Shown: positions 1-11,180, counted from the first letter of the stretch. The stretch is DNA of 64,000 nucleotides from Zerene cesonia (GCF_012273895.1 NC_052102.1:372001-436000); one strand, 5' to 3'. Numbers and translations are program-made. Notes: generated by a model from the letters alone, not told the origin.

Positions 1-614
1 TATTTACCCCTACATATCAAAGAATTCTTACACTACATTCTTTTCTAAATAATTTTCTTTTCATTATGGAATCATATAAAATGTAATTTCATGTCATGTT
101 CGTGCGCAATTTGGTTTGTGTGACGATAGTTTTCGATAGAGTGATTATAAAATCGCATTCGCGTTGCGTTTATTTTGTCGCCGAGCTGTCATCCACCTAA
201 GTACTATTAAGGCAGTCTTGGAAAAGTTTTAAGACAATGACTCGAGTGGCCATCAAAGTTGAACGATTTCTTTGAAGGGCGTGATTTATTGTTTCACTTT
301 CCATTATTTGTTCGGTATTAGCTGTTAGACAAATGTTATTAAACCTTTGATTTGTTTGATCCAAAGGTTCGGGGTCGAAGCACTACTGCGAGAGAAAATA
401 AAATCTTTCAACTATTGTTGTTTGCTTTGAAGTTCAAAGTAATAAGTTTTCGAAATTTTTAATTGGAACTTAATTAAATTGATTTTTATTGGCTTAAAAT
501 GTATTCTTTTAAAACTCTTGGCGTTTGTAAAAACTGCTCTTTTAAGTTTTATTTATAGGTGATATATCAAGATATTTTAAAAGTTGTGTGTATATAGGTA
601 TTCATTTTTAATAC
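1..614. other. intergenic, AT-rich, no feature seen
   Basis: No open frame of note, no repeat copy that I recognise and no strong splice pair. Ordinary AT-rich spacer. Confidence 0.6.
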
Positions 615-772
615 TAACGCTTCGCACAAGCTTCGTCAATCTTTTTCTCTCCATAAGATCCTTCCTTGTGCCTTAAGAAATATATTAAAAAAATAGCCGA
701 ATTGGTAGAGCCGTTCGCTAGTTTTACGCTTAGTAATACACTTGGCGATTATTTTTATTTATATAGATAAAT
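615..772 (-). mobile_element. Helitron-like fragment
   Basis: Reads, in reverse, like the lepidopteran non-autonomous Helitron group that starts ATATAAAAATGAATCGC and has an internal 'cgaattggtagagccgttc' segment. The same group is seen at 10909, 38371, 46266 and 50515. Neither end is clean, so this is a decayed copy. Confidence 0.5.
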
Positions 773-784
773 TTCCGTAAGCGA

Positions 785-839
785 AATAATTCATCACAGA
801 ATATAAGAAGGAATTTCTTATATTCTGTGATGAATTATT
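785..839. repeat. 25-bp perfect inverted repeat with 5-nt loop
   Basis: Arms 785-809 and 815-839 are exact reverse complements, separated by GGAAT. Seen directly in the sequence. It is not part of any repeat family I see elsewhere in the window. Transcribed, it would fold as a short perfect hairpin; the loop is shorter than usual for an animal pre-miRNA. Confidence 0.95.
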
Positions 840-1122
840 ATTAACATAATTTTTTATTACAGATATATCATATCTATACTTTGAAATATATCGTAGGTAG
901 ATTCATAAAATTTTATCACGTACCTTCCATACCAGGGGAAGTGTTATACATTTTTAATTCCTTCACCTAGGCTCCCTAAGGATCTAAGCCAGGGTTCATA
1001 CGTAATGTGACAAAGTTCCCAATTAGGTGTAACTTATGATTGGACCTTAAAATTTAAATGCCTTGCAATTATAAAGCGGTGAATGGCTTATTTAGAGAAT
1101 TAATTTGAAATTCGGCTTGAAT

Positions 1123-1223
1123 GTCTATAGATAAAATATATATATATATAGACATAATATATATCTATAGATATAATATATATATCAATAGATACAATAA
1201 GGATAGAATTGTATCTATAGACT
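1123..1223. repeat. imperfect TA / TATCTATAG simple repeat
   Basis: Interleaved TATATA runs and four or five copies of an ATCTATAG-type palindromic octamer. Low-complexity sequence with no coding potential. Confidence 0.8.
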
Positions 1224-1440
1224 TTCAAGTTTAAAAAGTAAGTGTAGTTCTTATTTATGGTTTAAAATCCAAGCTTCGATCATACATAAATTTATGTATA
1301 AACGTGTCGATTTTTTATATATCTATGTACGCATCTATCATTCATAAGGATTCAAATTCTCATTGAATTTTATCAAAAGAACTGATACTGCTTACACACG
1401 TAATGTTACCCCATAACCCAATCCCACACAATCTTTATAT

Positions 1441-1715
1441 GTGGGAGTCGTGCACGAATTAGGCCAGTTCGTACTAGGGAAATTCCACACCCCCACAAAA
1501 GCTGGCGTGCAAATGGTAGCATGCTACTGTGTTTCGGGTGTTAAGCTGGAGGTCCGTTTCCTTTCTCACCCTTTCCAGTCCATTCCTTCATTCCTTCTTT
1601 CTATTTTTCTTGTCGTCTTTAACCCTTGTCCCTTAAAAAGCGATTCATGGGCGGTGGTGATCGCTTACCAACAGTCGAACTAACGGCTCAGTTGTCCGCG
1701 ATGACATAAAAAAAA
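1441..1715 (+). mobile_element. SINE family S, diverged copy
   Basis: Shares the family head (GTGGGAGTCG, then GGCCAG...GGG, CCACACCCCCACA), the central pyrimidine-rich block (CTTTCC...CCTTCATTCC) and the tail CATGGGCGGTGGTGATCGC...GACATAAAAAAA with copies at 6172, 13456, 25601 and 41020. The palindromic stem found in some copies is missing here. The A-rich end marks retroposition. The 80-codon open frame across it is incidental. Confidence 0.85.
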
Positions 1716-2687
1716 CAATATCAAAAGAGCTTTATCAACAATGAACCTGGTTTAAGTGTTATGCTGATAATCGAACGCATACACCTCTATGCGCCGCAGA
1801 CGCTGAGACCTACGCAATACTTTAAAACGCTTCATAGACGGTCATACGTTTCGGCTCTTAGCACCACCGCTCGAACCTTGAAGTCTTACGTCTTATGTTT
1901 GCAGAGAGAATATGTATATCTTCATTCCATCGATGAATAGAAGCCAGGTAGACTAAAGACCCAAATTGCGGGTTTTACCACAATACATATTTACGTACCT
2001 GCATTTTTTATTTCACTCATCGGCAAACCATTATAGATTTTAACGAAACCTGATAAGGGTTAAATTCGTTCACAATTAACCTACCGATAACCCCACCCTT
2101 GGTAATTGACGCGTTTTGAAAGGGATGATAAATTGTAATATTGATTGCGAGCTTCTAAAATATAATGCTTTACCATTTGTTTGATAATTTATGGGTTGAT
2201 ATTAATTCAAATTAAACTTTCGGCTCTGTATTTCGTGAAAACTTGCTGTTTAAATGGAACTGATTACTGAACGGATGAAAAACTTATCTGGTTTTGCTCA
2301 CCTGAATGAATATTTATTATATTATGTTTATAACGAGAACCTTGTAACATTAGCCGTAATAAAATTAGAATTCTTTCTTCTTAGCAGCTATTTATTGCCT
2401 TGTGAAATATTTTGTATCTTTACTTGAAAGTTTTTTATATGGAAACATAATAAATATACATAAATCTATGAAACTAAATGTACATTGTTAGGTACTAATA
2501 TTACAAATACGAAAGTTGCTCTGTTTGTCTTTACCTATTTATTTAAAGGCCTTAGTCCCTCCTCTGATTAATTATGTTTCGCTGCTCTCTTTAAAAGAGC
2601 GTTTTTGATTTTTTCGCAAGAAATTTTCTCTAATTGTTGCATCAACACAAAAATATCCATATTAATTAAAAAATATACTTCCTTATC
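1716..2687. other. intergenic, nothing recognised
   Basis: AT-rich unique-looking DNA; no supported gene or repeat. Confidence 0.55.
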
Positions 2688-2884
2688 TTCTCCTTAATTC
2701 CTCTCGTCAAGCCTTTCTTTACCCTTTTCAAATTTCGTCGTGTCGTGTCGGAAATTTTTCGAGGCGTGGGTAAGATCTGCATTGACCTTACGCCTCTCAA
2801 AATGTCCATGGGTGGTGGTAGCGCTTACGATGGGCGAGGCGACCCACCAGCTCCATTGCAGACGATGGCATAAAAATATAAAAA
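2688..2884 (+). mobile_element. SINE family S, 5'-truncated copy
   Basis: Keeps the right stem arm (GACCTTACGCCTCTC), then ATGGGTGGTGGTAGCGC...CACCAGCTCCATTGC and a short A-rich end. The left stem arm is degraded to CGAGGCGTGGGTAAG. A Helitron starts immediately after the A-rich end. Confidence 0.85.
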
Positions 2885-2885
2885 C

Positions 2886-3079
2886 ACTAGCTGCGCCCCG
2901 CGGTTTCACCCGCGTAAGTCCGTATCCCGTAGGAATATCGGGAATAAAAAGTTGCCTATATGTTATTCCAGTTGTCCAGCTGTCTACGTATCAAATTTCA
3001 TTGCAATCGGTTCAGTAGTTTTTGCGTGAAAGAGCAACAAACTCACACATACTTACAAACATTTATAATATTAGTAGGA
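2886..3079 (-). mobile_element. non-autonomous Helitron, family A
   Basis: In reverse orientation it runs from TCCTACTAATATTATAAATG to GGGGCGCAGCTAGT. The interior contains GAACCGATTGCAATGAAATTT and ATCCCG-ATATTCCTACGGG blocks shared with copies at 12442, 17796, 32215, 44157 and 58260. The TC start, the CTAGT end and the lack of terminal inverted repeats and of any open frame fit Helitrons. Insertion abuts a SINE A-tail. Confidence 0.88.
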
Positions 3080-3184
3080 AAGTAAAATATTCTTGTGTTA
3101 TTAAACAAGATGCTTGTAGATATTTCTAAACAATTGTTTTAAATAATACCAAAGAGGAAAGCGATACATAACGGTATGAGATCA

Positions 3185-3275
3185 TCCCAAGCGGGATGTC
3201 GGCTGCCCCGCGACGTCGCCGACACGACCGCCGCGGGCTGTGTCGTGTCGTACCATTGTCGGACGGTACGATTTT
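3185..3275. other. GC-rich pocket with CGACACGAC inverted repeat
   Basis: A sharply GC- and CpG-rich stretch inside AT-rich DNA. It holds CGACACGAC and, about 15 bases on, its complement GTCGTGTCG. Origin unknown; similar TCGTGTCG strings occur near 2741 and 5045. Confidence 0.6.
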
Positions 3276-3361
3276 ATCGTTATTTCATTACTTTTATGTA
3301 AAGTAGTAAAGTCTAGTTAATATTTGTTAACTTTTCATTGATATTTAAACTACATCATCCC

Positions 3362-3830
3362 TACTTAATATTTTAAATGCGAAAGTATCTCTATCTGTAT
3401 GTCCGTCTCATCTTTACTCTTCAAGCACCTAACTGATTTGGATGAAATTGGTATGGCATCAAGATTTACACGTTCTTTGAATTCTGGATTGCAAAGTTAT
3501 TGTAATCAATATCAATAAATAAAATGTAAGTGTCCGCTTGTGATATTAAAATAAGTGTTTCCTAATAAATATAATACATGGATGCATACACGGTACATGT
3601 ACGTAACGGCTGGACCGATTTTGACGAAACTTTCACCGACATATATCTGATGTAACAAGGAGAAACTTAAGTTACTTCTCTTTCTATTTCTCCAGAAACA
3701 TTGGGTTTTAAAGAAAACACTACTACTTTACGCGGATTATTTAGAGAAAAGACGCATTTAGTATTTAGAGAAAATACTAACTGCGTCTCGCAGTTTCATC
3801 CAATAGCCGTTATAATAAAGATGCAGTGGA
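3362..3830. mobile_element. decayed Helitron-like fragments
   Basis: 3362-3480 resembles a Helitron start (CTACTTAATATTTTAAATGCGAAAG then ...GATTTGGATGAAATTGGTATG). 3596-3700 has 'ggctggaccgattttgacgaaac'. 3775-3830 carries an inverted 'actgcgtctcgcagtttcatcc' end. Boundaries are approximate. Confidence 0.5.
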
Positions 3831-3835
3831 AACCC

Positions 3836-4240
3836 GCCCCGTAAGGGTAGCGTCACTCGGCCGGCGGCGATCCGAGGCAAGCACGCCTGCCCTATTCAAA
3901 TACTCGACCTAGCAATTGGCTCCTAGCCTTCTATCGGATATAGTTTATCTAGATAGAATTTTGAATCCTAGACAGCTTCATGCAGAAATGGGAATATGTT
4001 TAGATAATGTGAAATGGTATCGCGTTTTTAGGGTAATTTTGAGCAGATAAAACGACAAGCAGCTAAGCAAAATATGGGTTAATTTGGACACTTAAACTGT
4101 GAATGTTTTATTAACTTTAATGGCAGACATTGTTGTTTACGTTGAATATTATCTTTCTATTAAGTGACTTCTTTCCAATAGTCCATTACCACTCCCGCTT
4201 GGGTTCATCTACATCATGTATATTTTTATAAGTTTTTTAG
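3836..4240. other. intergenic, nothing recognised
   Basis: Short GC-richer stretch near 3840-3900, otherwise AT-rich; no supported feature. Confidence 0.5.
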
Positions 4241-4388
4241 GGTTACCCTCGTGGGTTTCGAATGAGTAATAACCAGTACCCTTGGCCCCTTTACTAAAGC
4301 GGTTCGACGGTACACACTGGGGTTTTAGTCGGTAGGATTCCCACGATAACCCACGTTTCCTTCCCATCCCATCCATTCCCGGGAGACA
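4241..4388 (-). repeat. dispersed repeat R1
   Basis: Shares the block CACTGGGGTTTTAGTCGGTAGGA and the preceding CCCTTGG...GGTTCGAC with 33671-33775, so it is a dispersed family. Class not determined; probably a non-autonomous retroposon fragment. The strand is a guess. Confidence 0.65.
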
Positions 4389-4738
4389 TGGGTAACTGTG
4401 CAAGAGAACGGAAGAAAACGGTTGTCAACGTAGACCATATCCCTCCATACGATGTAATATCAAGTTATCTGAATGAATCCGTGAAGAATATTAATCGGAA
4501 ACTGGGAATTTTATACAGTTTTTTAGTTCATACTGTTTTAAATTTGAATAATATATCGGATATCGCGAAATGACGTTGCTATTTCTATCTCATATGTTGG
4601 CAGCCCGACTGCACTCGTTATAATGGGCATTCAAATAAGTGACATTTTTAGTATACGATAAATGCAAGTTATATATTGATTTATCTAAGTATGCGCAGTC
4701 TGAAATTATATATAAAGGATATAAAACAAAAGGTTCTA

Positions 4739-4777
4739 GCGTCTACGGAACTGAGAATATACCTCAACCGTAGACGC
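4739..4777. repeat. 10-bp inverted repeat with inner stem
   Basis: GCGTCTACGG (4739-4748) and CCGTAGACGC (4768-4777) are exact complements. Inside, TGAG and CTCA can also pair, leaving a 7-nt loop. It lies directly before the SINE tail fragment at 4781. Confidence 0.85.
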
Positions 4778-4780
4778 GAT

Positions 4781-4820
4781 ATCATCAGCCCATATATGTT
4801 CTCACTGCTGGAACACAGAC
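4781..4820 (-). mobile_element. SINE family G, tail fragment
   Basis: ATCATCAGCCCATATATGTTC...CTGGAACACAGAC matches the reversed 3' part of the tRNA-headed SINE at 34941-35248. Only about 40 bases remain. Confidence 0.65.
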
Positions 4821-5549
4821 ATTTTCTTATTTATAAATCTCTTATACTTTTTTATTTCTGAGCAGTCGGTCAGCCTTTAGTCTATTTAGTTATGAGTTAC
4901 TATATTAAACTAACTATAAGCATAATTTAAAGTTTTACATCTCATTTAACAATCAGACCGTTATTAATATGAATCAATTTAAAAAAGCGTTTATCACCTG
5001 TTTGCATATTCTATATACAGCCTTCATCGAGCACTAGCGATAAGTCGTGTCGTGACGTCGTGTCGTCGTGACGTATAAAAGCCCCAAACTGAATATTTTA
5101 AGTCCACGTTCCCGGGATTAGGTGATAATGAAGGCGAGACGTTTGCTTTTAATTTTCCACTCGGCGCATGCATACGATTATTTAACCGGCTAAGCTTCAA
5201 CTGGTTTCTTTGAAAACCTTTTATAATAACATATTTATTTAGCTTTGTTATGCTGAGCTGGACGTATGTTTACGATAGAGGTAGACAGAGACAAATAATT
5301 GTAAATGCTTGAAGAATGGGTTATTGGTTAAATAATAATGATTAGAAGTGATTACTAGTTTATGTGTGGTCTCAAATAAAAATACACATAAGTTACATTT
5401 TATACCTAAAATATATTGAATAACCATATTTTTTTTTAGTTTTTTTTTTAAAGATAAACTTTACAAAGCGCGACATTTTTGTATAGTCTTCCATACATAC
5501 ATCCATACAATCGAATCGAGGAGGTTATCAAATCGACTCGATTTTTTGT
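4821..5549. other. intergenic, nothing recognised
   Basis: AT-rich apart from a short TCGTGTCG/TGACGTCG run at 5043-5075. No supported gene. Confidence 0.5.
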
Positions 5550-5812
5550 GTTTGAATGCGGTCCGATTTTGATGATTTTTCTTTAGAAATTAAAAACTTT
5601 TTAACGGATTTTAAACGCGATTTATTCATTATATTATTAACCCGATGTTTCGAACACTTTACAGCGAGCGTGGTCACGGGGAGACTGAGACTTTTTCTTT
5701 ATTTCAAAGCTAGTGCCACTTCAATTTGGTCTAGTTTTTTGGTAAAAACAATAGTAATAAAAGGCTACTTTATTTAATCTCCCAACCCGAGCGGAGCCGG
5801 GGCTGACTAGTA
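5550..5812 (+). mobile_element. Helitron-like repeat fragment
   Basis: Contains 'ggtccgattttgatgattttt', then TAACGGATTTTAAACGCGATT, TTTACAGCGAGCGTGGTCACG and an end 'gagcggagccggggctgactagt'. From memory these blocks are common in lepidopteran genomes, and the CTAGT end fits a Helitron. A shorter related piece (tacagcgagcgtggtaacc) is at 30040-30065. The 73-codon frame inside is incidental. Confidence 0.6.
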
Positions 5813-6171
5813 TATAAACAAGTAAAGTTCAAATCGAAGTCATATCTCTGCGTTTCCCAATGCCGCGGATAAATCGACTAACAGCCAATTTAAGTTTTTC
5901 GCGAACCAAGCGGGTCTAAGTGTTTTGGAATCCGGTCTTGAGGTCAGAAAATTGTTTAAGTTCCCAAGGCTTATGTATAGAAAATAATATCTTGTGTGTT
6001 TGTTTGTTACGCTGAAATTTAACAAATTTATTTAATATTGTAAGAAAATTAATGCACAAACAAGTTACATAATAGATGACAAATCACACTTTATACTATA
6101 TTCAATTTTTATCATAGATTTACTCAGAAATAATGTAAGAGTGCCTCCATGAGTCATAATTAGTTTTGTAT
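5813..6171. other. intergenic, nothing recognised
   Basis: No supported feature. A short open frame on the - strand shows no family signature. Confidence 0.5.
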
Positions 6172-6522
6172 GTGGTAGTCGAGCACGCTTCGGCACGAAT
6201 TGGGCCAGCTCGCACCGGGGAAGTACCACACCCCCACAGAAGACCGGCGTGAAATAGCATTCTGCTGTGTTTCGTTCGGTGAGTGGGGGACAGGAGGCCC
6301 ATATCCTTTTCCTTACCCTTCCCAGTCCTTTCCTTTATTCCTATCGCCAATCCTTTCTTAATCCCTTCCCAAAAAGTCGGCAATCCATTTGTAGAGGCGT
6401 AAGGTATGCAAAGGACCTTACGCCTCTACAAATGTTCATGGGCGGTGGTAGCGCTTACCATCAGGCGTCTCACCAGCTCCATTGCCGACTGTAACATAAA
6501 AAAAAAAAAAAAAAAAAAAAAA
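6172..6522 (+). mobile_element. SINE family S, full-length copy with 19-bp hairpin
   Basis: Best-preserved copy. Head GTGGTAGTCGAGCACGC, GGCCAGCTCGCACCGGGGAAG, then a pyrimidine-rich centre. A perfect inverted repeat follows (arms 6387-6405 and 6415-6433, 9-nt loop). Then come CATGGGCGGTGGTAGCGCTT, CACCAGCTCCATTGCCGAC and a poly-A tail of more than 20 A. The long pure A-tail suggests a recent insertion. No open frame of its own; it presumably moves with a partner LINE whose 3' end it mimics. Confidence 0.92.
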
Positions 6523-6656
6523 TAATCGCGTCTGCAAAAACAGCTGAAAGGACGAAAATACTTTATGTGTGTAACAGATGCTAGGTGTAGTTAAATGTAA
6601 AAAGTTTTTAGTGTAAAAAGCTTGCGTGTATTCGAAGACATAATAAACAGAATCGC

Positions 6657-6815
6657 ACTAATATTATAAATATGTAAATGAGAAAGTTTATGTTTGGATG
6701 TTTGTCCTCTGAAACTATTCAACGGATTTTGATGAAATTTGTTATACAGACAGATTATGAGCTGACTTGATGATCCCGATTAAATGCTCCCTTGGGATAG
6801 AACACGAATCCTGTT
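6657..6815 (+). mobile_element. Helitron-like fragment
   Basis: Starts ACTAATATTATAAATATG and contains 'caacggattttgatgaaattt' and a 'gatcccgattaaatgctcccttggg' block seen also at 9430-9470. The 3' CTAGT end is not visible. Confidence 0.6.
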
Positions 6816-7699
6816 AAAGTGTCTAGTATTAACACAATTCAATTTTAAAAACTAACGAATAACTCATTTTCTCACTCACATTACGACTGCACAAGCGCAC
6901 ACAGAGGTATATCGTTCTCACTAATTCCCCGGGAACGCCTCGTAATTCCCGGAATAATTTCCACATTTTTCGGTCACGGCGGCGTCGTTAAAACCCGGAT
7001 CATCCGGGGTATCGATGCTTCGCGATATGAGAGATTCTCATTTTCACATCTGCAAGTCATGAGATATTTTTTATTGTATTTAAAATTATTCAATTTGGAT
7101 TGTCACTTCTACTTAAGATAGTTTAATAAGAGTAATGATTTATATCGTTTTGGTAATGGACAATCAATTATTCGACCAATTTCATGTAATTAAAATGTAT
7201 TTATCTATTATCGTCTTCTGATTCCCTTTCGTGCATTTCTGTTATCACCTGTACGAATTTCTATTCTTATATATTATATTTATGTGTCTCCCTTCTCCCT
7301 TATCAATTAACCTATTTATTTATATAACCACTAGGTATAGTATTACACATATAAATATGTGAGGTATATAGGGCAGCGTATGAACCAAGCTTTTGTATAA
7401 TACTCAAGTAGTAATTTAATCGCTAAGACTAACCTTGTAATTATGCGTTGAGTGTACATTCATAGTTTTTATTTAACAGATTTACGTATTAAAGATAATT
7501 GTTTATCTAAGCTAAGCCACGATGCGTACCTTCGCATAACTTAAAAACATTTACAAATAGTTTTTTTGGTGTAATTAATTTCACGAAAATTGTAAACTGT
7601 ATTTAAACGACGAAAGAGTTTCTTATTAACACGATTTATTAGCTTCACCTTTATGTTTGTAAGTTTGTATATTACCGACTGCAATAGACTCGATTGGAC
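6816..7699. other. intergenic, nothing recognised
   Basis: One GC-richer stretch (about 6925-7025: 'ccccgggaacgcctcg', 'aacccggatcatccgggg' with a small CCCGGAT/ATCCGGG stem), otherwise AT-rich. No gene supported. Confidence 0.5.
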
Positions 7700-7945
7700 A
7701 GCCTCCTTGGTACAGTGGCTAAAGCGTGAGCGTAGAACCGAGGCGGTTCGACTCCCAGTGGGGACTTTAAAAAAAATGTCTTAGTCTGGCAGGACACAGA
7801 CGGCTGATCACTTGATCACTTGTCCATAAAGGAAATCGATAAGTGAATCATATGCCTATATCATCTGCCTCCGTGTCTCCTAGTGGGACATACTCTTTTA
7901 TAGAGACTGGACTTTACTTTTATAGACTCAATTTTAACTTTAAGC
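7700..7945 (+). mobile_element. tRNA-headed SINE
   Basis: A polymerase III A box (TGGTACAGTGG, 7708-7718) and B box (GGTTCGACTCC, 7745-7755) lie at tRNA-like spacing. The tRNA-related head is followed by a non-tRNA body ('ggcaggacacagacggctgatc', 'cctccgtgtctcctagtggg'). No acceptor stem closes, so this is a SINE rather than a tRNA gene. Related heads are at 21483 and 51165. The 3' limit is approximate. Confidence 0.75.
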
Positions 7946-9331
7946 GGGCCGATATATTTATTATTTTTACCATAGATAAGGCAAAATCCCTTGCCAACCG
8001 CTTTAGTCCCTCGTTTGATCCAAAAAAAGTCGCTAAGCCCACCAATATGCAAGCGTAGCGCTGATTGAAAGTTTAACTATTTCACAAGTACCCACGCAAC
8101 ATCGATCGGACTGAAAATAGGTCGGAAAAAAACGCCTCAGCAGTTTCCAATTTGGATCCAACTGTTTCACGATTGTTCTAAATCTATTGACTGGTCTAGA
8201 TTAAATACTTGGGAGAGGTTTGTTTGGATCTATGTCCATGGCAGTAGGGAATAAGATTGGCCTATATTAGTAGAGGGCTTTTTGTATGATGATGGCAGAA
8301 TTGTTATCGAATTGGGTTTTTTAGCATAAGGTTGATTGAGTTCCATTAGCGAGTGTGTGAGTTTTTGGAATACGCAATTGGAGCTGTGTTTTAAAGTCAC
8401 ATTGTTTTTTTCAGTTTTACTATTTAACGCGCGTCTTCTTTCGCAATTCTTAATAGTATTTATATCCAATAAAAGTAACACTCTAAGTTTTTTCATTATT
8501 ATTGCTTGTACATATCAACTGCGGTGTCCAAAGACGGAACTTCATGGTAAATTACTGATGGAGCATTCTGCATGTCTGTCTTCAAACTCTCTAATAAATA
8601 ATATCACAAAAAAGTAATGATCTACGTTTACTATTATTATATTTATTATCTTATTAACAACGGGAATTATACTATAGCATGTTTTTGTATGCTATGACCC
8701 CTTTTTTCCGTATACTTCTTTCTCTTCTCTATTTTTTGTAGAAGATTCTTCAAGAGGACACAAACTCGTACAGTTAAACAATAAACTATATCACTTAATT
8801 CGTGATAGTGTCAAATGCACCCATTCAGGGATTCTGTGTCATATTTATATTAATTTATTATTAAAATATACTCTTGTTAGTTTGATACATATTACAAATA
8901 ACAATTAAGTTCTTGTATTTAATAAAAAAGAATAAAATATATATATATTTATGATGCTAAACATGACATAATTGACATTCCAAAGTCGTATTTCATCTAT
9001 CATTGAAACATTATTGATATAATTGTTTTTGCAAAGAAATATAGACAAGCCAGACATAAAAATAAGTAGGTTAAGCAGAAGAGCTATCGACGCGAAAAAT
9101 TACTCTTTTATTTAATCGGGATCAGTCCGTCGGAGAGAGTTAGCTTTGAGAAAATATTTCGTAGGTAATCTATTTACCAATACCTTTGTAGCTTTTATAT
9201 AAATTAGCTCTAGTATGAAAATATGTTATTTTTTCAAATTTCCCATCTCGAAATTCTGTTTCGTACAGTTTTGTTTTAGTACAAAATATACAAGTTTAGT
9301 ACAAATGACATCTGTTGCAATTGTTATATAG
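7946..9331. other. intergenic, nothing recognised
   Basis: AT-rich; several 60-95 codon open frames on both strands show no domain or splice context. Confidence 0.5.
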
Positions 9332-9512
9332 TATTACACTATATTTTTAATGTGAAAGTTTGTTTGTATGGATGCTTGTCCGTCAATCACGCTCAAACTA
9401 CTGAACGGATTTTAATGAAATTTTGATAGGATACTTTTTATCCCGATTAAGGGCGCTCCTGGGATAAAACAGGAATCTTGATATTCAAATGGAGCCGGGA
9501 CGCGCGTCTAGT
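9332..9512 (+). mobile_element. Helitron-like element
   Basis: Begins near TATTACACTATATTTTTAATG and contains 'aactactgaacggattttaatgaaatttt' split by small changes. It ends GGGACGCGCGTCTAGT, a Helitron-type CTAGT terminus. No open frame. Confidence 0.7.
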
Positions 9513-10908
9513 CTTGAATATTTTCAGATTTCGATCTAGACCGCGTCGTTATCTGAATTGACTGAATTAACAATTTCACACGACGAGTGTTAAATTGAAT
9601 TATGTTTTTGTATAATGAGCTCGTTCCTCACTAACGTGGAGCTCAGGTGCGTAATTGTTTAATGAAAAGCTATTAATATTCGTGTAAAACTTCAGCTTGA
9701 TAGTTCCGCGCGAGATCCGACGCGCCTCAACATAACTTCATCTATTATTTACCGTTTTACCAACTGAATGCTAAATGACTTAGCAATTTTATTACGGTGC
9801 GGATATGTTATGGGGAGTTTATTCAGCTGTAGATCTTGAAGTTGATTCTACGAATTGGGAAATAGATTCCGTCAAACTTCACATGTAGATACTAGTTTCT
9901 AGGGACATGATAACTGCCACATACACGATGGGGCGGATCACTTTTCACATTAATTTCAGTAAACACGTTTTTAGGTGATCCTGAAGACCAAAAGTAGAAC
10001 TGTCCATGGAATTGAACCATGGGGCTTTCGATTCTGTACTTATGCTTCACTGTACCATAGGTAATATAATACTTTAGACTGTACCAAGGCATCCGTCGAT
10101 GTAGATATAACATTGGATAAGAGAGATGCCATTTAAACGTTCGTCTTGTTGGACTATATAATGCTTAACTTTCAAATAAATTGCAGTGAGTTATTTTGCA
10201 CCTACATTCAGAAGCCCTACATCTGATCTTTCTCCAATTGTCGTCAATATTATCTCAATAGCCTACGAGATATATGCAATAAGTGCGGTGGGATGTAATA
10301 TTTTGGGACAAATTACATTAAAAAATAATTTCGCTCTGTAACTGTTGTCGTAATATAATTGAATCTATGTTCTAAATGATTCAAACCGTTTGTTTTAAAA
10401 CGGTTATTCTATAACTTTGCTAAATAACTTTTTATATAAATCACTAAACATATTCGCGTTCGGCGTCCACCGCGTGCGCAAAGGAAATTCCTATGGGAAC
10501 GAGATGTTGGGATCGCTCTGTTACGACTTGAAAAAAAGACAAGCAAACACACTTTCGCATATATGCTTTCAAAATATTTGGTGTGAATAAATAAATAAAA
10601 TAAAGAAAAAATAAATGAAAAATACTCCAGAAAACAACACTAAAACGGAAACTTCAATATCCTGCCATAGGCAGATAAATAAATACAGTCAAAGCGTATC
10701 CATTTCAGCCAGGGAACATGGAACGACTGAACAACGTCCATTAACATAACCCTGAGCGTAGACAAGTCATAACCATTGCTCAGCGGTGCAGAAGCCGGCC
10801 TCAACTGACCAGCACGATACATTTAACTAATCGGATCACAACTACCCTTGTCAAGGACAGAACTTCAGTATTAATAATAATTTGATCGATTATACTGGAG
10901 GTTGGGAA
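9513..10908. other. intergenic, nothing recognised
   Basis: Unique-looking AT-rich DNA. The stretch 10444-10515 is GC-richer (ccaccgcgtgcgcaaagg) and may be an old transposon end. No gene supported. Confidence 0.45.
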
Positions 10909-10985
10909 CTGTAATATAAAAATGAATCGCCTTATGTCTTACTACGCATAAAAATAGATGGCTCGACCGATTCGGACGATAGTAA
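10909..10985 (+). mobile_element. Helitron-like 5' fragment
   Basis: ATATAAAAATGAATCGCCTTATG followed by 'ggctcgaccgattcggacgat' matches the start of the group also seen at 38371, 46266 and 50515. Confidence 0.55.
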
Positions 10986-11039
10986 AAGAGAGAGAGTTAC
11001 TCGTATGTATTTTTCTGTATATTACCGTGTCATCAACAC

Positions 11040-11180
11040 CCTCACAGACGAGTGGCTTCATCCAGTCGTCAATCCTTTCCTTATCCCTTACTCCTTACAA
11101 GCAGGCAGCGTATTTGCAGAGGCACAAGCGAATGAACCATCCATCAGAAGAACCACCTGCTCAGTTCCAGTCAGTCCATG
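11040..11180 (+). mobile_element. SINE family S, strongly decayed copy
   Basis: Retains 'tcgtcaatcctttccttatccctta', 'gcaggcagcgtatttgcagaggc' and 'accatccatcaga...gaaccacctgctc' in the family order. Head and A-tail are lost. Confidence 0.55.

Noticed and set aside
6120..6494. Open frames of 75-87 codons on both strands
   Set aside because: They lie within a SINE copy; the same peptides recur in other copies (25601, 41020), showing repeat origin.
7700..7770. Apparent tRNA gene with perfect A and B boxes
   Set aside because: No acceptor stem pairing; the element continues into a SINE body and related heads occur elsewhere.
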